The notes beneath the pieces were generated by a model. It had not been told where the DNA came from and did no database searches. It saw only the letters and a program-made list of their open reading frames with translations. This document shows positions 54,969 through 63,971 of a stretch of 64,000 nt of DNA, in pieces. The stretch spans positions 1,984,001 to 2,048,000 of the forward strand of contig NZ_CP111108.1 of assembly GCF_026314295.1 (NCBI RefSeq), written 5' to 3'. Origin of the DNA: Caproicibacterium sp. BJN0003 (lineage in GTDB: Bacteria; Bacillota; Clostridia; Oscillospirales; Acutalibacteraceae). Position 1 is the stretch's first letter. Each line of letters begins with the position of its first letter. A program made the translations under genes and the position numbers.

Positions 54969-55733
54969 TTATAGAAATCTGAAAAAAGCAAGCACTGCAC
55001 CGGTTCCCAAAGCAATCGCTGTAGCGACCAATAAGCTTTCTACCAAGCGAAGCGTCCCGGAAAGATAATCCCGCGACAGCAAATCCCGCATAAAACTGGT
55101 AATGGCAATCCCCGGAACCAGATTCATAATAGCTCCCATAATGATCTTATCCAGATCAAGCTGCGGCAAAATCTGCAGCGCCAAAACCGCTACCAAGGCA
55201 CTTACCGCACTGGCAATCAGGTTAGCAAAAAAGGAGTTTGCACGATATTTTTCAAAAACAAAAAGCACCCACTGCATGCAAATTCCTGCAACCCCGCTTA
55301 TAATGGCATCTACAAAATTGCCTCCAAAAAAGAGCGTACTGGCGGAAGCAAGCCCAATAAATCCCAGCATCTGAATTTTATAAGGAAACGCCGGCGTTTC
55401 TTCAATCTCTTTAAGCTCTTCCTGCACAGTCTCTAAAGACGGTGTAGTTTCACAAGTCTTACGGCACAGATCATTGAGTTTCTCAACTTTATCCATATCC
55501 GTCGTGTAATCATTAATTCTTAAAATCCGCGTAACCGCTTGCCCTTCCGAGTCCTGCAAAGTCACATTAATACAACTCGTCAAGACAAATAAATCGCACT
55601 GTGAAACATGATAAGCCTTAAAAAACCGAGACATAGATTCTTCTACCCGATAAATTTCTGCCCCATTTTGCAGAAGCTGGCGCCCTAAATTGCTGCCAAC
55701 CAAGATCAAAGAATTATAATCAATCTGTTCCAC
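54969..55733 (-). CDS. Threonine/serine exporter, large subunit (ThrE/DUF1212)
   Basis: 254 residues from GTG. The cytoplasmic N-terminal domain (about 1-115) has G-R-Q-L-L-Q-N-G-A-E-I-Y-R-V-E and is followed by five membrane helices with N-L-V-P-G-I-A-I-T-S-F-M-R-D. This is the DUF1212 half of ThrE-type exporters. The partner gene starts 9 bp downstream. Confidence 0.87.
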   Translation of the reverse strand: MEQIDYNSLILVGSNLGRQLLQNGAEIYRVEESMSRFFKAYHVSQCDLFVLTSCINVTLQDSEGQAVTRILRINDYTTDMDKVEKLNDLCRKTCETTPSLETVQEELKEIEETPAFPYKIQMLGFIGLASASTLFFGGNFVDAIISGVAGICMQWVLFVFEKYRANSFFANLIASAVSALVAVLALQILPQLDLDKIIMGAIMNLVPGIAITSFMRDLLSRDYLSGTLRLVESLLVATAIALGTGAVLAFFRFL

Positions 55734-55751
55734 ACTCTCTCAGCCCTTTTC

Positions 55752-56411
55752 TCACATATGCAGTCTTCTATGAAGTTCAGCCAACATCTCTCGACCACGA
55801 AAAATCAAAAGTGCCGTCAATAAAACCAAATTCATACAAACGCTTAGCACTGTCGGAAGCGCTACCATTACAAGTCCCATCAGAAGAGAAACAAACATTG
55901 CAATATTTAAAAGTAATACCAGGCAAAGATAAATCAAAAAGCTTCCAGGCGCTATACCAAAGATACGTGCTGTTACTGTTAAAGTTGCCATCACCGCCAT
56001 ACAAAGAATCGGTACGGCATAATTAAGGCTCCAACGGTTCCAGCCGGTTGCAAAATCCCATAGTACACACAGAGCAGAAATCAAAAAAAGTTCCCAAACA
56101 AAGGTCTTAAAAATGTTTCTTCTTTTATACATGACCAAAACCAGATTTAGCCAAAAGCAGCCAATTCCAGCAATCACAAAGAGAGACCATTTTCCGGATT
56201 TCGGAAGCAGAAAATTAACGGCTACACTAACGATTCCAATTGTAATTGTGCACAGAAGCAAGATTCGAAAGAACAGGCTGTTCTTCTGATAAGTTCCCAG
56301 CACAAAAGGAAATGGATTTTCGCTGCCTTCCCCTTTCAGAAGGCCTTGACATAACGGACATCTCTCCAGATTTCCACGCACTTTTAGATTGCATCGTTCA
56401 CAGTATTTCAT
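55752..56411 (-). CDS. DUF6320-type zinc-ribbon membrane protein
   Basis: 219 residues. A zinc ribbon at the N-terminus (C-E-R-C...C-P-L-C) is followed by about six membrane helices arranged as short hairpins. I recognise the DUF6320 family, which often lies beside condensation-like acyltransferase genes. Function is unknown. It overlaps that gene by 4 nt. Confidence 0.75.
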   Translation of the reverse strand: MKYCERCNLKVRGNLERCPLCQGLLKGEGSENPFPFVLGTYQKNSLFFRILLLCTITIGIVSVAVNFLLPKSGKWSLFVIAGIGCFWLNLVLVMYKRRNIFKTFVWELFLISALCVLWDFATGWNRWSLNYAVPILCMAVMATLTVTARIFGIAPGSFLIYLCLVLLLNIAMFVSLLMGLVMVALPTVLSVCMNLVLLTALLIFRGREMLAELHRRLHM

Positions 56412-57676
56412 AATTCCTCCTGCGAAAACGGGACAGCTGCAATTGTTACAGGAAGACCCATACCAGCCAAAGTCCGAAAGAAATTTTTTTGAATATTTGT
56501 ATTGCGCAATGATGAAGTAAATGTCATTGTCAGAACATTCTTAAAAGAACACAAACAAAGCTGCAATCCATCTTTACTTGCAAAAACATCAAACATTTTT
56601 ACATGAGAAGCTGCTTTTTCGGGTAAGTCGATCGGCCCTAAATTGGAAATATCGGCGGTCTCGTTCTTACTTGCAACTTGATATCCAAGTCTCATAAAAA
56701 AATTTTTCACTGGCAAAATTGTTATTCTGGTAATCGGATTTTGCAGAATCGTCATAAATTGATTCACTCGATAGATCATTTCATCTTCTGAAAGGCCTTT
56801 TTTAAACTGTTCTTTTAAAGGGCCTAAAATTTCTTCCACATTCCCATTTTCGGAAGAAAAATCATATCGGACATTCATCAAACTGAAAAAATTCCGTGCG
56901 CTTTCCGAGGGAAAATAATGTCTCAAATTGATTGGGACCGAAAGGACTACCGGCCTTTTCTTATCTTTATGAGACATTTCCATTCCAATCGCATTCATCA
57001 AAATCGATGCAAGCATGACTGTCAAACTTACTTTTTTCTCTTTGCAGCAAAAAAGCATCTGATCAAGAGGTACTGTTCCCTCAATAACAGAAAAACGATT
57101 ATCCGGATTTTTCCCTCCGCGGAGCTGATATGCTTTGGGTGCTTTGGGTGGCTTTTGACTGCACTGTTTTCCATAATATTTTTGAAAACTATCTGCCGCC
57201 TGCTCAAATCGGCTGGCGTCATATCCCAGATTCGGGATTTCTTCAATATCCTGATATCTCAGATAAAGATAACAAGTCACCAAACTGCGGAAAAATTGAA
57301 GAGCACCTGTTCCATCCGTCAGGACATGGTATACTTCCAAATTGATCCGGTTGTGATAATAAGTAACTTCAAATAAAAGCTTTCGCACATCCCGATCATA
57401 AATCGGCGAACAAGGGGCTTTGGTTTCCGGCTGAACTTTGGGCTTTAAAGAGCTACTCTCTAGAAAATACCAGAAAAGCCCTCTTTTAAGCACGGAGCCC
57501 CACAGTGGGAATTCCTCCAGCGTTTGATCAACTGCTTTTTGCAGAAAATCCGGCTCTACCGGATCCATCAATTCACAGGCAAAGCGAAAAACATTTGGGT
57601 CCCGCTTACTGCTGATACATGGAAAAATTCTTGCAGCCTTATCTAATTTTACCCATTGTGTCTGTTTTATCTTCAT
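56408..57676 (-). CDS. Condensation-domain-like acyltransferase (alcohol acetyltransferase/WES-type fold)
   Basis: 422 residues from ATG 57676 (AAGGAATC upstream; an ATG at 57691 is possible). The catalytic motif H-X3-D-G appears in V-Y-H-V-L-T-D-G-T-G-A-L near residue 130, and later blocks S-V-P-I-N-L-R-H-Y and S-N-L-G-P-I fit the two-lobed chloramphenicol-acetyltransferase-like fold. Such enzymes join acyl groups to alcohols or amines. Its neighbours are DUF6320 and an esterase. Substrates are unknown. Confidence 0.75.
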   Translation of the reverse strand: MKIKQTQWVKLDKAARIFPCISSKRDPNVFRFACELMDPVEPDFLQKAVDQTLEEFPLWGSVLKRGLFWYFLESSSLKPKVQPETKAPCSPIYDRDVRKLLFEVTYYHNRINLEVYHVLTDGTGALQFFRSLVTCYLYLRYQDIEEIPNLGYDASRFEQAADSFQKYYGKQCSQKPPKAPKAYQLRGGKNPDNRFSVIEGTVPLDQMLFCCKEKKVSLTVMLASILMNAIGMEMSHKDKKRPVVLSVPINLRHYFPSESARNFFSLMNVRYDFSSENGNVEEILGPLKEQFKKGLSEDEMIYRVNQFMTILQNPITRITILPVKNFFMRLGYQVASKNETADISNLGPIDLPEKAASHVKMFDVFASKDGLQLCLCSFKNVLTMTFTSSLRNTNIQKNFFRTLAGMGLPVTIAAVPFSQEEL

Positions 57677-58610
57677 GGCTGATTCCTTCATTCAAAAAGC
57701 GGTTAATGTACTGATAGGATAATTTTTTCTGCTGCAAATATCCTGCGTTTGAAAAAAAGCCATGCAGTCCTTCCGGAATCCGATGAACTTCTGCAAGGTT
57801 TCCGGCTTTTAAAAGTGCTGCGCCATACGCTTCTCCTTCGTCCCGAAGCGGATCCAGTTCCGCCGATAGGATCAAGGTATCCGGCTGATTGGAAAAATTC
57901 GATTCCAAAAGCGGAGCAAAATAAGGATCTTTTAAATCTTCATCACTGCTCTTATAAAGTTCCAAATAATCATCCACTTGTTTCGCAGTTAAAAGGTTTC
58001 CGGTTCCATTCTCTCTGACAGAATCAAAAGGAGAGGTTTCAGGGTGGTGATCATTATAAAGACTTGGATAAAGTAAAATTTGTTTTTGAAACTGAAATTC
58101 TCCTAAATCCCTTGCCTTTAAGGAAACTGCAGCTGCTAAATTTCCTCCCGCCGAATCTCCCATTAATACGACTGAATCCTGCTGTGCATGAAAAAAGCTT
58201 GCTCGGTGAAAGACCTCTTTCGCTGCTAGATAGCAATCATCCAAGCCCGCCGGAAACCGATATTCCGGCGCCAATCGATAATCAACACTAATCACCCGAA
58301 ATCCGGTCATTCTAGAAAGCTCAATACAAGTTTCCTGATAGCTTTCGATATCTCCGGTTATCCAGCCGCCCCCATGAAAAAAGAGCAACGTGTTCGGAGT
58401 AAGACGATCTTTCTCTGACTCAAAGACACGCGCTGGAACTTCTCTTTTTCCACCTGTAAAATAATAATTCCATGGTTTATAAACGGGATCGACCAACTGG
58501 ATTCCTTTTACTTTTTCCAGACGCCGAACAATTCGATAAGTCTTTTTTATATCATAATCAGGCTTTGACAGCGCACGAATTGCCGCACGCATCAATTTTG
58601 GAATCGCCAT
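57639..58610 (-). CDS. Alpha/beta hydrolase (hormone-sensitive lipase-like esterase)
   Basis: 323 residues, AGAGGAAC ahead of ATG. The oxyanion motif is F-F-H-G-G-G-W, the nucleophile G-D-S-A-G-G, and the Asp and His are in L-D-P-L-R-D and G-L-H-G-F. It is an HSL-family carboxylesterase. Its end overlaps the start of the acyltransferase gene by 38 bp, so the two are coupled and may act on the same ester. Confidence 0.87.
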   Translation of the reverse strand: MAIPKLMRAAIRALSKPDYDIKKTYRIVRRLEKVKGIQLVDPVYKPWNYYFTGGKREVPARVFESEKDRLTPNTLLFFHGGGWITGDIESYQETCIELSRMTGFRVISVDYRLAPEYRFPAGLDDCYLAAKEVFHRASFFHAQQDSVVLMGDSAGGNLAAAVSLKARDLGEFQFQKQILLYPSLYNDHHPETSPFDSVRENGTGNLLTAKQVDDYLELYKSSDEDLKDPYFAPLLESNFSNQPDTLILSAELDPLRDEGEAYGAALLKAGNLAEVHRIPEGLHGFFSNAGYLQQKKLSYQYINRFLNEGISHEDKTDTMGKIR

Positions 58611-58636
58611 GGAAAAGTTCCTCTCTTTCCGAGATT

Positions 58637-60229
58637 TTACTGATGGCGATGCAGAGGCTGATCATTCGGTCTGGATCTGAGCGGCTTCGGCAAATATTTT
58701 TCCAACTCAGGTCTACAAGAATGTTTTCCGGATGACTTAACAACTGCCCGGCCATTTTTATTAAATCTGATGTTTCTGGGAGTCTCCGTCTTTTCAAATG
58801 AATGAATTTCTTCTCGATTTTTCTGCCGTCCATTTTGATTCTGCGGTACTTTTTTCTGATCAATTTTTTTGGAAAAAGCTTGTTTTGGATTTTTCTCTAA
58901 GCTCTTTTTCTGTTTTAAAAAACCTTTTTGCGATTTCAAACCTTTTTCAGATTTTTCCATTCTAGTTTTTCCGCTTGTCGTAGAAGAATGCTTTTTTTCA
59001 AACTTTTTCGATTCTCCAGGTTCTCTGCGTCTTCTGGCTTCCTGTGCAGCTTTTCTATGCAGTTCCTGTCTTTGACGCAACTCTGCTTTTGTAAGCGGTG
59101 TTAAATTCTGCATGGGCCATGGATGATTGCTCACCTCCGGCACCTGCTGACGAATCAACTTGAGGATCTGCCGAAAATCTGCTTTCTCATCGATATCACA
59201 AAAAGAAATTGCTGAACCGCTGTGTCCCGCACGAGCAGTTCTTCCAATCCGATGAACATAAGTCTCCGGGACCTCTGGAATATCATAATTAATAACGTGA
59301 GTCAACTCATCGATATCAATCCCTCGAGCCGCAATATCAGTTGCCACCAATACCCGTACTCTATGGTTTTTAAACTGACTCAGTGCCATCTGACGAGCGC
59401 TTTGGCTTTTATTTCCGTGAATTGCCGCTGCCGAAATTTTTGCCCTTGTTAAAAACTTTACGATTTTATCCGCACCATGCTTTGTACGTGAAAACACAAG
59501 TGCAGACTTAATTTCCGGATTTTTCAAAAGATAAATCAGTAGATTTTCCTTATTTTGCTTATCCACATAATAAACGCTCTGATTTACTTGTTCTACGGTC
59601 GTTGCAGGAGGAGCCACCTCAATTTTAACGGGATCAACCAGGATTTCATTGACTAATCCCAAAATTTCCTTTGGAAGCGTTGCAGAAAACATTAGATTCT
59701 GCCGATGCTCCGGAAGTTGTGCAATTACCCTTTTTACATCATAAATAAAGCCCATATCCAGCATACGGTCAGCTTCGTCCAAAACAAAAATTTCTATATG
59801 AGAAAGATCAATATATCCCTGATGAAATAAATCATTCAGACGTCCGGGCGTCGCCACCAGGATATCTACGCCTCTTTTTAAAGCTTCCACTTGCGGTGCT
59901 TGTCCAACACCGCCAAAGACCACAGCACTTTTAAGAAAAAGCCCTTTGCCGTAATCCTGCAGGTTTTGAAAAATCTGAATGGCCAATTCTCGTGTAGGAG
60001 TTAAGATCAGGCATCTGATGCTCCCGCCCTTTTCCTGCTCTAGTAAATGCAGAATTGGGACTGCAAAAGCTGCCGTTTTTCCGGTTCCCGTTTGTGCACA
60101 GCCAAATAGATCGCGATGCTTTAATACCTCTGGAATTGCTTTTTGCTGTATTGGAGATGGGCTTACATATCCGATTTGCTCCAAGTTTTTTAAAATAACA
60201 GGATTGATTGAAAAATCTGTAAAAGTCAT
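58637..60229 (-). CDS. DEAD-box RNA helicase (RhlE/CshA-like)
   Basis: 530 residues. All helicase motifs are visible: Q motif P-S-P-I-Q-Q-K-A-I-P, A-Q-T-G-T-G-K-T, P-T-R-E-L-A, D-E-A-D, S-A-T, and H-R-I-G-R-T-A-R-A-G. A C-terminal tail of about 160 residues is rich in Lys, Arg, Gln and Ser with repeats such as K-K-S-L-E-K, typical of an RNA-binding extension in cold-shock or ribosome-assembly helicases. Confidence 0.93.
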   Translation of the reverse strand: MTFTDFSINPVILKNLEQIGYVSPSPIQQKAIPEVLKHRDLFGCAQTGTGKTAAFAVPILHLLEQEKGGSIRCLILTPTRELAIQIFQNLQDYGKGLFLKSAVVFGGVGQAPQVEALKRGVDILVATPGRLNDLFHQGYIDLSHIEIFVLDEADRMLDMGFIYDVKRVIAQLPEHRQNLMFSATLPKEILGLVNEILVDPVKIEVAPPATTVEQVNQSVYYVDKQNKENLLIYLLKNPEIKSALVFSRTKHGADKIVKFLTRAKISAAAIHGNKSQSARQMALSQFKNHRVRVLVATDIAARGIDIDELTHVINYDIPEVPETYVHRIGRTARAGHSGSAISFCDIDEKADFRQILKLIRQQVPEVSNHPWPMQNLTPLTKAELRQRQELHRKAAQEARRRREPGESKKFEKKHSSTTSGKTRMEKSEKGLKSQKGFLKQKKSLEKNPKQAFSKKIDQKKVPQNQNGRQKNREEIHSFEKTETPRNIRFNKNGRAVVKSSGKHSCRPELEKYLPKPLRSRPNDQPLHRHQ

Positions 60230-60375
60230 AAATAAATTCTCTTTCCCAAATGATAAAAATTGTTTTTTGTAAAATAATCGATTATTTTATTATAACATGA
60301 CAAGTGCTTAATTACAATTCAAAAGGTTTTCTCAAGTATTATACCAATTTAAAATACCATCATTACAGATGATAA

Positions 60376-60408
60376 AAAAATCCATCGTCCTTTAAGACGA
60401 TGGATTTT
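60376..60408 (-). terminator. Terminator after the tRNA/5S cluster
   Basis: ATCCATCGTC pairs with GACGATGGAT around a 6-nt loop and is followed by T7 in the leftward direction. It begins just after the tRNA-Asn CCA end. Confidence 0.9.
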
Positions 60409-60483
60409 GGCTCCCCAAGTTGGACTCGAACCAACGACCCTGCGATTAACAGTCGCATGCTCTACCGGCTGAGCTATTGAGGA
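60408..60483 (-). tRNA. tRNA-Asn (GTT)
   Basis: A full cloverleaf reads leftward from TCCTCAATAGCTCAGC. The acceptor stem TCCTCAA/TTGGGGA contains one G-U pair. The anticodon loop CTGTTAA gives GTT, and the T-arm has GGTTCGAGTCC. The discriminator is G and CCA is encoded. Confidence 0.95.
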
Positions 60484-60491
60484 ATATTAAT

Positions 60492-60607
<116 letters not shown>

Positions 60608-60674
60608 AAACTCAAATACAAAAAATTGTATTGGTTGCATTTTTAGTCTATATAAAAAATAAGAAATATTCAAA

Positions 60675-60749
60675 TGGTGACCCGTGCGGGATTCGAACCC
60701 ACGTTAACGGCGTGAGAGGCCGCTGTCTTAGCCACTTGACCAACGGGCC
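60675..60749 (-). tRNA. tRNA-Glu (CTC)
   Basis: Reads leftward from GGCCCGTTGGTCAAGTGG to GGGTC-A-CCA. The anticodon loop CTCTCAC gives CTC, and the T-loop is GGTTCGAATCC. CCA is encoded. Glu with a CTC anticodon is the less common isoacceptor, which reads GAG only. Confidence 0.93.
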
Positions 60750-60805
60750 ATAACAACATTTCGCCGCCGGGAAACTCATTTGCCTTCTAACGAAACAGCC
60801 TTATT

Positions 60806-60834
60806 ACTATATCAAATTATTGCTTCTTTGTCAA
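60806..60834 (-). promoter_or_regulatory. Promoter of the tRNA-Glu/5S/tRNA-Asn transcript
   Basis: Reading leftward: TTGACA (60829-60834), a 17-bp spacer, TATAGT (60806-60811). It ends 56 bp before tRNA-Glu. A dedicated promoter shows that the cluster is an independent stable-RNA operon. The rest of the gap up to 60977 is AT-rich with nothing recognisable. Confidence 0.85.
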
Positions 60835-60977
60835 GCACTTTTTTAGCAAAATAAAAAGATAACGGTATTTACAAAAAATGCAGCCTATAAAGTCAAACCA
60901 AAATTATCCAAATATTCATATAGTTCCTATTAAATCGGATTGAAGATCTTGATCTTTTTAAATGGAAGCACAAAAAA

Positions 60978-61011
60978 GAAGGTCGCAGATATATTTTTAC
61001 CTGCGATCTTC
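60978..61011 (-). terminator. Terminator after the DUF6282 gene
   Basis: GAAGATCGCAG pairs with CTGCGACCTTC in the leftward direction around a 12-nt loop and is followed by T6. It lies 66 bp after the stop codon and closes the RraA/SLC13/DUF6282 transcript. Confidence 0.85.
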
Positions 61012-61076
61012 CTTTTTATAAAATTAAGGGAGAAAAATATTATTAAAAAATTTAAAAACAAAACTGAATGATAACT

Positions 61077-61910
61077 TTATGAAATTAGTCGCCGAGGATT
61101 TTCTACCATCATTTGAAATAGTTCTTTTTGACTTAGTCCTTCCTGTAGAAGCAGCCGTGCATACTGTTCCATTCCTTCATCAAAATAGGGGGACTTCGGT
61201 TGGCCAAAATCCGTTGAAAGAATTACATTTTCGCAGCCAACCGCATAAATTTGCCGTACAATCTCTTCAATTGGCGTTCGATGCCAATAGGTTGAAAGAT
61301 AGCTATGTTCCACTATTGCACCCATCCGTACCGCTTCGCGCTGCTCTTCCACAGTATACTGATCGGCAGGATTATCTGCATGGGTCAAAACTATCTGTAC
61401 TTTTTTGGGGACGGCTTCCCGTACCAATGCCATCCCTTCCGGAGCCCCAATATGACCCGTCCCTACAACCATATGATATTGCGCTGCAATGTCTAAAACA
61501 TCTATGGCTGCAGGCACAAGGTTTCCTTTTTCATCAAGAATTGATAAAAATCCAGAAAGGTCGGATTCAGGCTCGCCCTGATGATGAAACTTTTGATAGG
61601 AAAGTGCTTCCAGGGTCGGAAACCATACAAATTTTCCGCCCATCTGAGCCGCACGTTCCACCGCATAAGGATTGATCCCTCCCGCATAGCGATTCAGAAC
61701 AATTCCCCCAACAATTTGAAGCTGCGGAAACTGCTGCCTTAAAAGCGCCGCGCGTGCCGATGTATCGCCAAAATGGCATTTTATGGCGCCGCCCTTCATT
61801 CCGCAATCGCACATTCTTTGGGCCAATTCCAGATCTGTACATTTTCTCGGCACCACATCAGGAGCCGTATGAACGTGCAGATCATAGATACCCTTGATAA
61901 GCTCATTCAT
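61077..61910 (-). CDS. DUF6282 family protein (amidohydrolase-like)
   Basis: 277 residues. The start at 61910 has AGAGG at 11-nt spacing; an ATG at 61919 is too close to that site. The N-terminal D-L-H-V-H-T-A-P-D resembles the metal-binding HxH of amidohydrolase/PHP-like barrels. Further His/Asp positions occur in K-C-H-F-G-D-T, G-T-G-H-I-G and L-T-H-A-D-N-P. The family has no assigned reaction that I know of. Together with the SLC13 carrier and the RraA-like aldolase upstream it suggests breakdown of an organic acid. Confidence 0.8.
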   Translation of the reverse strand: MNELIKGIYDLHVHTAPDVVPRKCTDLELAQRMCDCGMKGGAIKCHFGDTSARAALLRQQFPQLQIVGGIVLNRYAGGINPYAVERAAQMGGKFVWFPTLEALSYQKFHHQGEPESDLSGFLSILDEKGNLVPAAIDVLDIAAQYHMVVGTGHIGAPEGMALVREAVPKKVQIVLTHADNPADQYTVEEQREAVRMGAIVEHSYLSTYWHRTPIEEIVRQIYAVGCENVILSTDFGQPKSPYFDEGMEQYARLLLQEGLSQKELFQMMVENPRRLIS

Positions 61911-61931
61911 AAAAAGCATTTCCTCTCACAA

Positions 61932-63185
61932 CTAATAAGGCATAAAAATCGGGATAAGAATTACAACCACAAGATAAGTAATCAATACCATTGGAATTCC
62001 AATCTTAACAAAATCGGAGAATTTATAGCGTGTCCATCCAACTGTCATCATATTTTGTGGAGCTGCAAAAGGAGTCGCATACGAGGCTGCTCCAGCTAGT
62101 GTAATGACCATTGCTACAGCGTAAGGACTTACGTTAATGGACTGTGCAATCGAAAATCCGATCGGTAAGAACAGAAGAATGGTAGGAATATTTGACATAA
62201 CCTGTGTCAGCAGAGCGGCCGCAAAGAAAATAACGGTGGTAATCATAAAAGTATTTGGATGCTCGCCAAGAATATTCAGAATCATCTTAGCCATAGCATC
62301 GCCGGCACCGCTGTTCTGTACACCGGTAGAAATTGCTGTAAGGGATCCCACCAAAACGAGGCAGTTCCAGTCGATTGCATGGATAGCATCTTTGACAGAC
62401 ATACATTTGGTTCCGACAACCACTAAAGCACCCACAACAGCCGCAATATGCATTGGTACATTTTTAGGATTCATTGCAATCACGACCAGCACGCACAGCA
62501 TGGTAACGCTGGCAATAACTGCTTTCTTTTTATTAAGCTCTTTCTTTTCCGTATCGGCAAATTCAGGAATATAGCCGGTATCAGGAATGAATTTTGAGCC
62601 AATGAACGTAAAGTAAAGAGTTCCAAGAATGCAAACTGCAATACCAAATGGTGTAATTGTAAAAAATCCAAAAGGCTGATAGCCCATTTGACTCATAACA
62701 CTAGCAGCAGAAGCGTTAGATCCTACACCCACGAGTGTAAGGAAGCCGCCAAACTGTGCACCAAAAAGCAATGCTAACAAGGATCTTGAAGGACCAACTC
62801 CGGCAGAAATACACATTGCCGTCACCAGCGGAGCCATAGCGACCATGACTCCAATATTGCTGCAGACACCACTAATGAGACAAGAGACAATTAAAGTTGC
62901 AAGAATAATATTTCGCTCGTTTTTTCCGGTAATCTTAACCATTTTTTGTCCGATTACATCTGTAATGCCGGTATGAAAAAGTGAAGATCCTAAAACCATC
63001 ATACCAGCTAACAAAATAATAGTGGTACTATTATAACCGGTAAAAACATCAGTAATTTTGATAATTCCAGTATAAGCAAAAGCAAGAGAAGCACCGATAG
63101 CAGTAACAACAATGGGAACTGGTTCCCATATAAACAGGACAATCGTAATTGCCAAAATAATCAAGGCAATTATCGGTTGACTCAT
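61932..63185 (-). CDS. SLC13/DASS-type anion transporter
   Basis: 417 residues after AAGGAGTGGGTTGTA. About eleven membrane helices. Repeat motifs such as C-S-N-I-G-V-M-V-A-M-A-P and M-S-N-I-P-T-I-L-L-F-L-P carry the S-N-x-x and N-x-P-T positions used for Na+ and substrate in this superfamily. Similar in fold to, but clearly distinct from, the carrier at 20493-21821. The likely substrate is a di- or hydroxy-carboxylate processed by its neighbours. Confidence 0.83.
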   Translation of the reverse strand: MSQPIIALIILAITIVLFIWEPVPIVVTAIGASLAFAYTGIIKITDVFTGYNSTTIILLAGMMVLGSSLFHTGITDVIGQKMVKITGKNERNIILATLIVSCLISGVCSNIGVMVAMAPLVTAMCISAGVGPSRSLLALLFGAQFGGFLTLVGVGSNASAASVMSQMGYQPFGFFTITPFGIAVCILGTLYFTFIGSKFIPDTGYIPEFADTEKKELNKKKAVIASVTMLCVLVVIAMNPKNVPMHIAAVVGALVVVGTKCMSVKDAIHAIDWNCLVLVGSLTAISTGVQNSGAGDAMAKMILNILGEHPNTFMITTVIFFAAALLTQVMSNIPTILLFLPIGFSIAQSINVSPYAVAMVITLAGAASYATPFAAPQNMMTVGWTRYKFSDFVKIGIPMVLITYLVVVILIPIFMPY

Positions 63186-63213
63186 TACAACCCACTCCTT
63201 TTTATCATTTTTA

Positions 63214-63245
63214 TTCCAATATCAAATTTTTCTTCCAATATCAAA
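63214..63245. repeat. Direct repeat TTCCAATATCAAA between the aldolase and carrier genes
   Basis: Two exact copies of a 13-bp sequence (63214-63226 and 63233-63245) lie 19 bp apart, nearly two helical turns, 30-60 bp before the carrier gene. They could be a paired regulator site or a chance AT-rich duplication. Confidence 0.4.
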
Positions 63246-63269
63246 AGCTTTTACTCTAAGCTAAAAATT

Positions 63270-63971
63270 TCAGGGACGATAGATCTCATCGATAATATCA
63301 AAGCCCTTTTCTTCAAGACTTTTTTCCACCCAGGCACGGTTAGCAGTACCATTTTTGGCTGCAATCAGTTTCTTTTCGTCAGCTTCCTGGAATTTTTGTG
63401 CATCTTTCAGAACAACAGCTGCATCTTTTCTTGGAATGACGATCACACCATCCGGATCAGCAAGAATAATGTCTCCAGGGTTTACACTGATTTCACCGCA
63501 GGAGATAGGAACATTGATTTCACCCGGTCCCTCTTTATAAGGACCTCCTGGGGTAGTACCGGTACAATAAACGGGGAAATCCCAATTTCCGATTTCATCA
63601 ATATCGCGAATAGGGCCATCGAGGATAATTCCGGCAACCTTTTTAGTCTCTTTCAAATAAGCCATCATGACTTCGCCCATCAATGCACGGGTGGAATCCT
63701 CTTCATTTGATACGACCAGCACATCCCCTTCGTTACAGAAATTCAAGGCAGCGTGAAGAGTAAGGTTATCACCTGCACGGCATTTAACCGTATAAGCAGG
63801 TCCCACCATCATTTGTGCTTTCGGTTTGCTTACCAGCTTGATGCGTGGATTCATGGCACAGCTGCGTCCCATCACATCTGCTGTATTAGAGGCCGGAACT
63901 GATTTAAACTGATTCATAATTTCAGGATCGGGCATCTCACGTTTTAGATAAATCCTTTTTCCAACAGGCAT
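63270..63971 (-). CDS. RraA-like protein (4-hydroxy-4-methyl-2-oxoglutarate aldolase family)
   Basis: 233 residues after GGGAGGAGC. The family blocks S-N-T-A-D-V-M-G, D-N-L-T-L-H-A-A-L, G-D-V-L-V-V, G-I-I-L-D-G-P-I-R-D (with the R-D pair that binds the metal and pyruvate-like substrate) and D-I-I-L-A-D-P-D-G-V-I-V-I-P are all present. True aldolases of this type cleave 4-hydroxy-2-oxo-dicarboxylates to pyruvate and also decarboxylate oxaloacetate; RraA itself inhibits RNase E. The R-D pair and the transporter neighbour favour an enzyme. Other genes of the operon probably lie beyond the window. Confidence 0.85.
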   Translation of the reverse strand: MPVGKRIYLKREMPDPEIMNQFKSVPASNTADVMGRSCAMNPRIKLVSKPKAQMMVGPAYTVKCRAGDNLTLHAALNFCNEGDVLVVSNEEDSTRALMGEVMMAYLKETKKVAGIILDGPIRDIDEIGNWDFPVYCTGTTPGGPYKEGPGEINVPISCGEISVNPGDIILADPDGVIVIPRKDAAVVLKDAQKFQEADEKKLIAAKNGTANRAWVEKSLEEKGFDIIDEIYRP

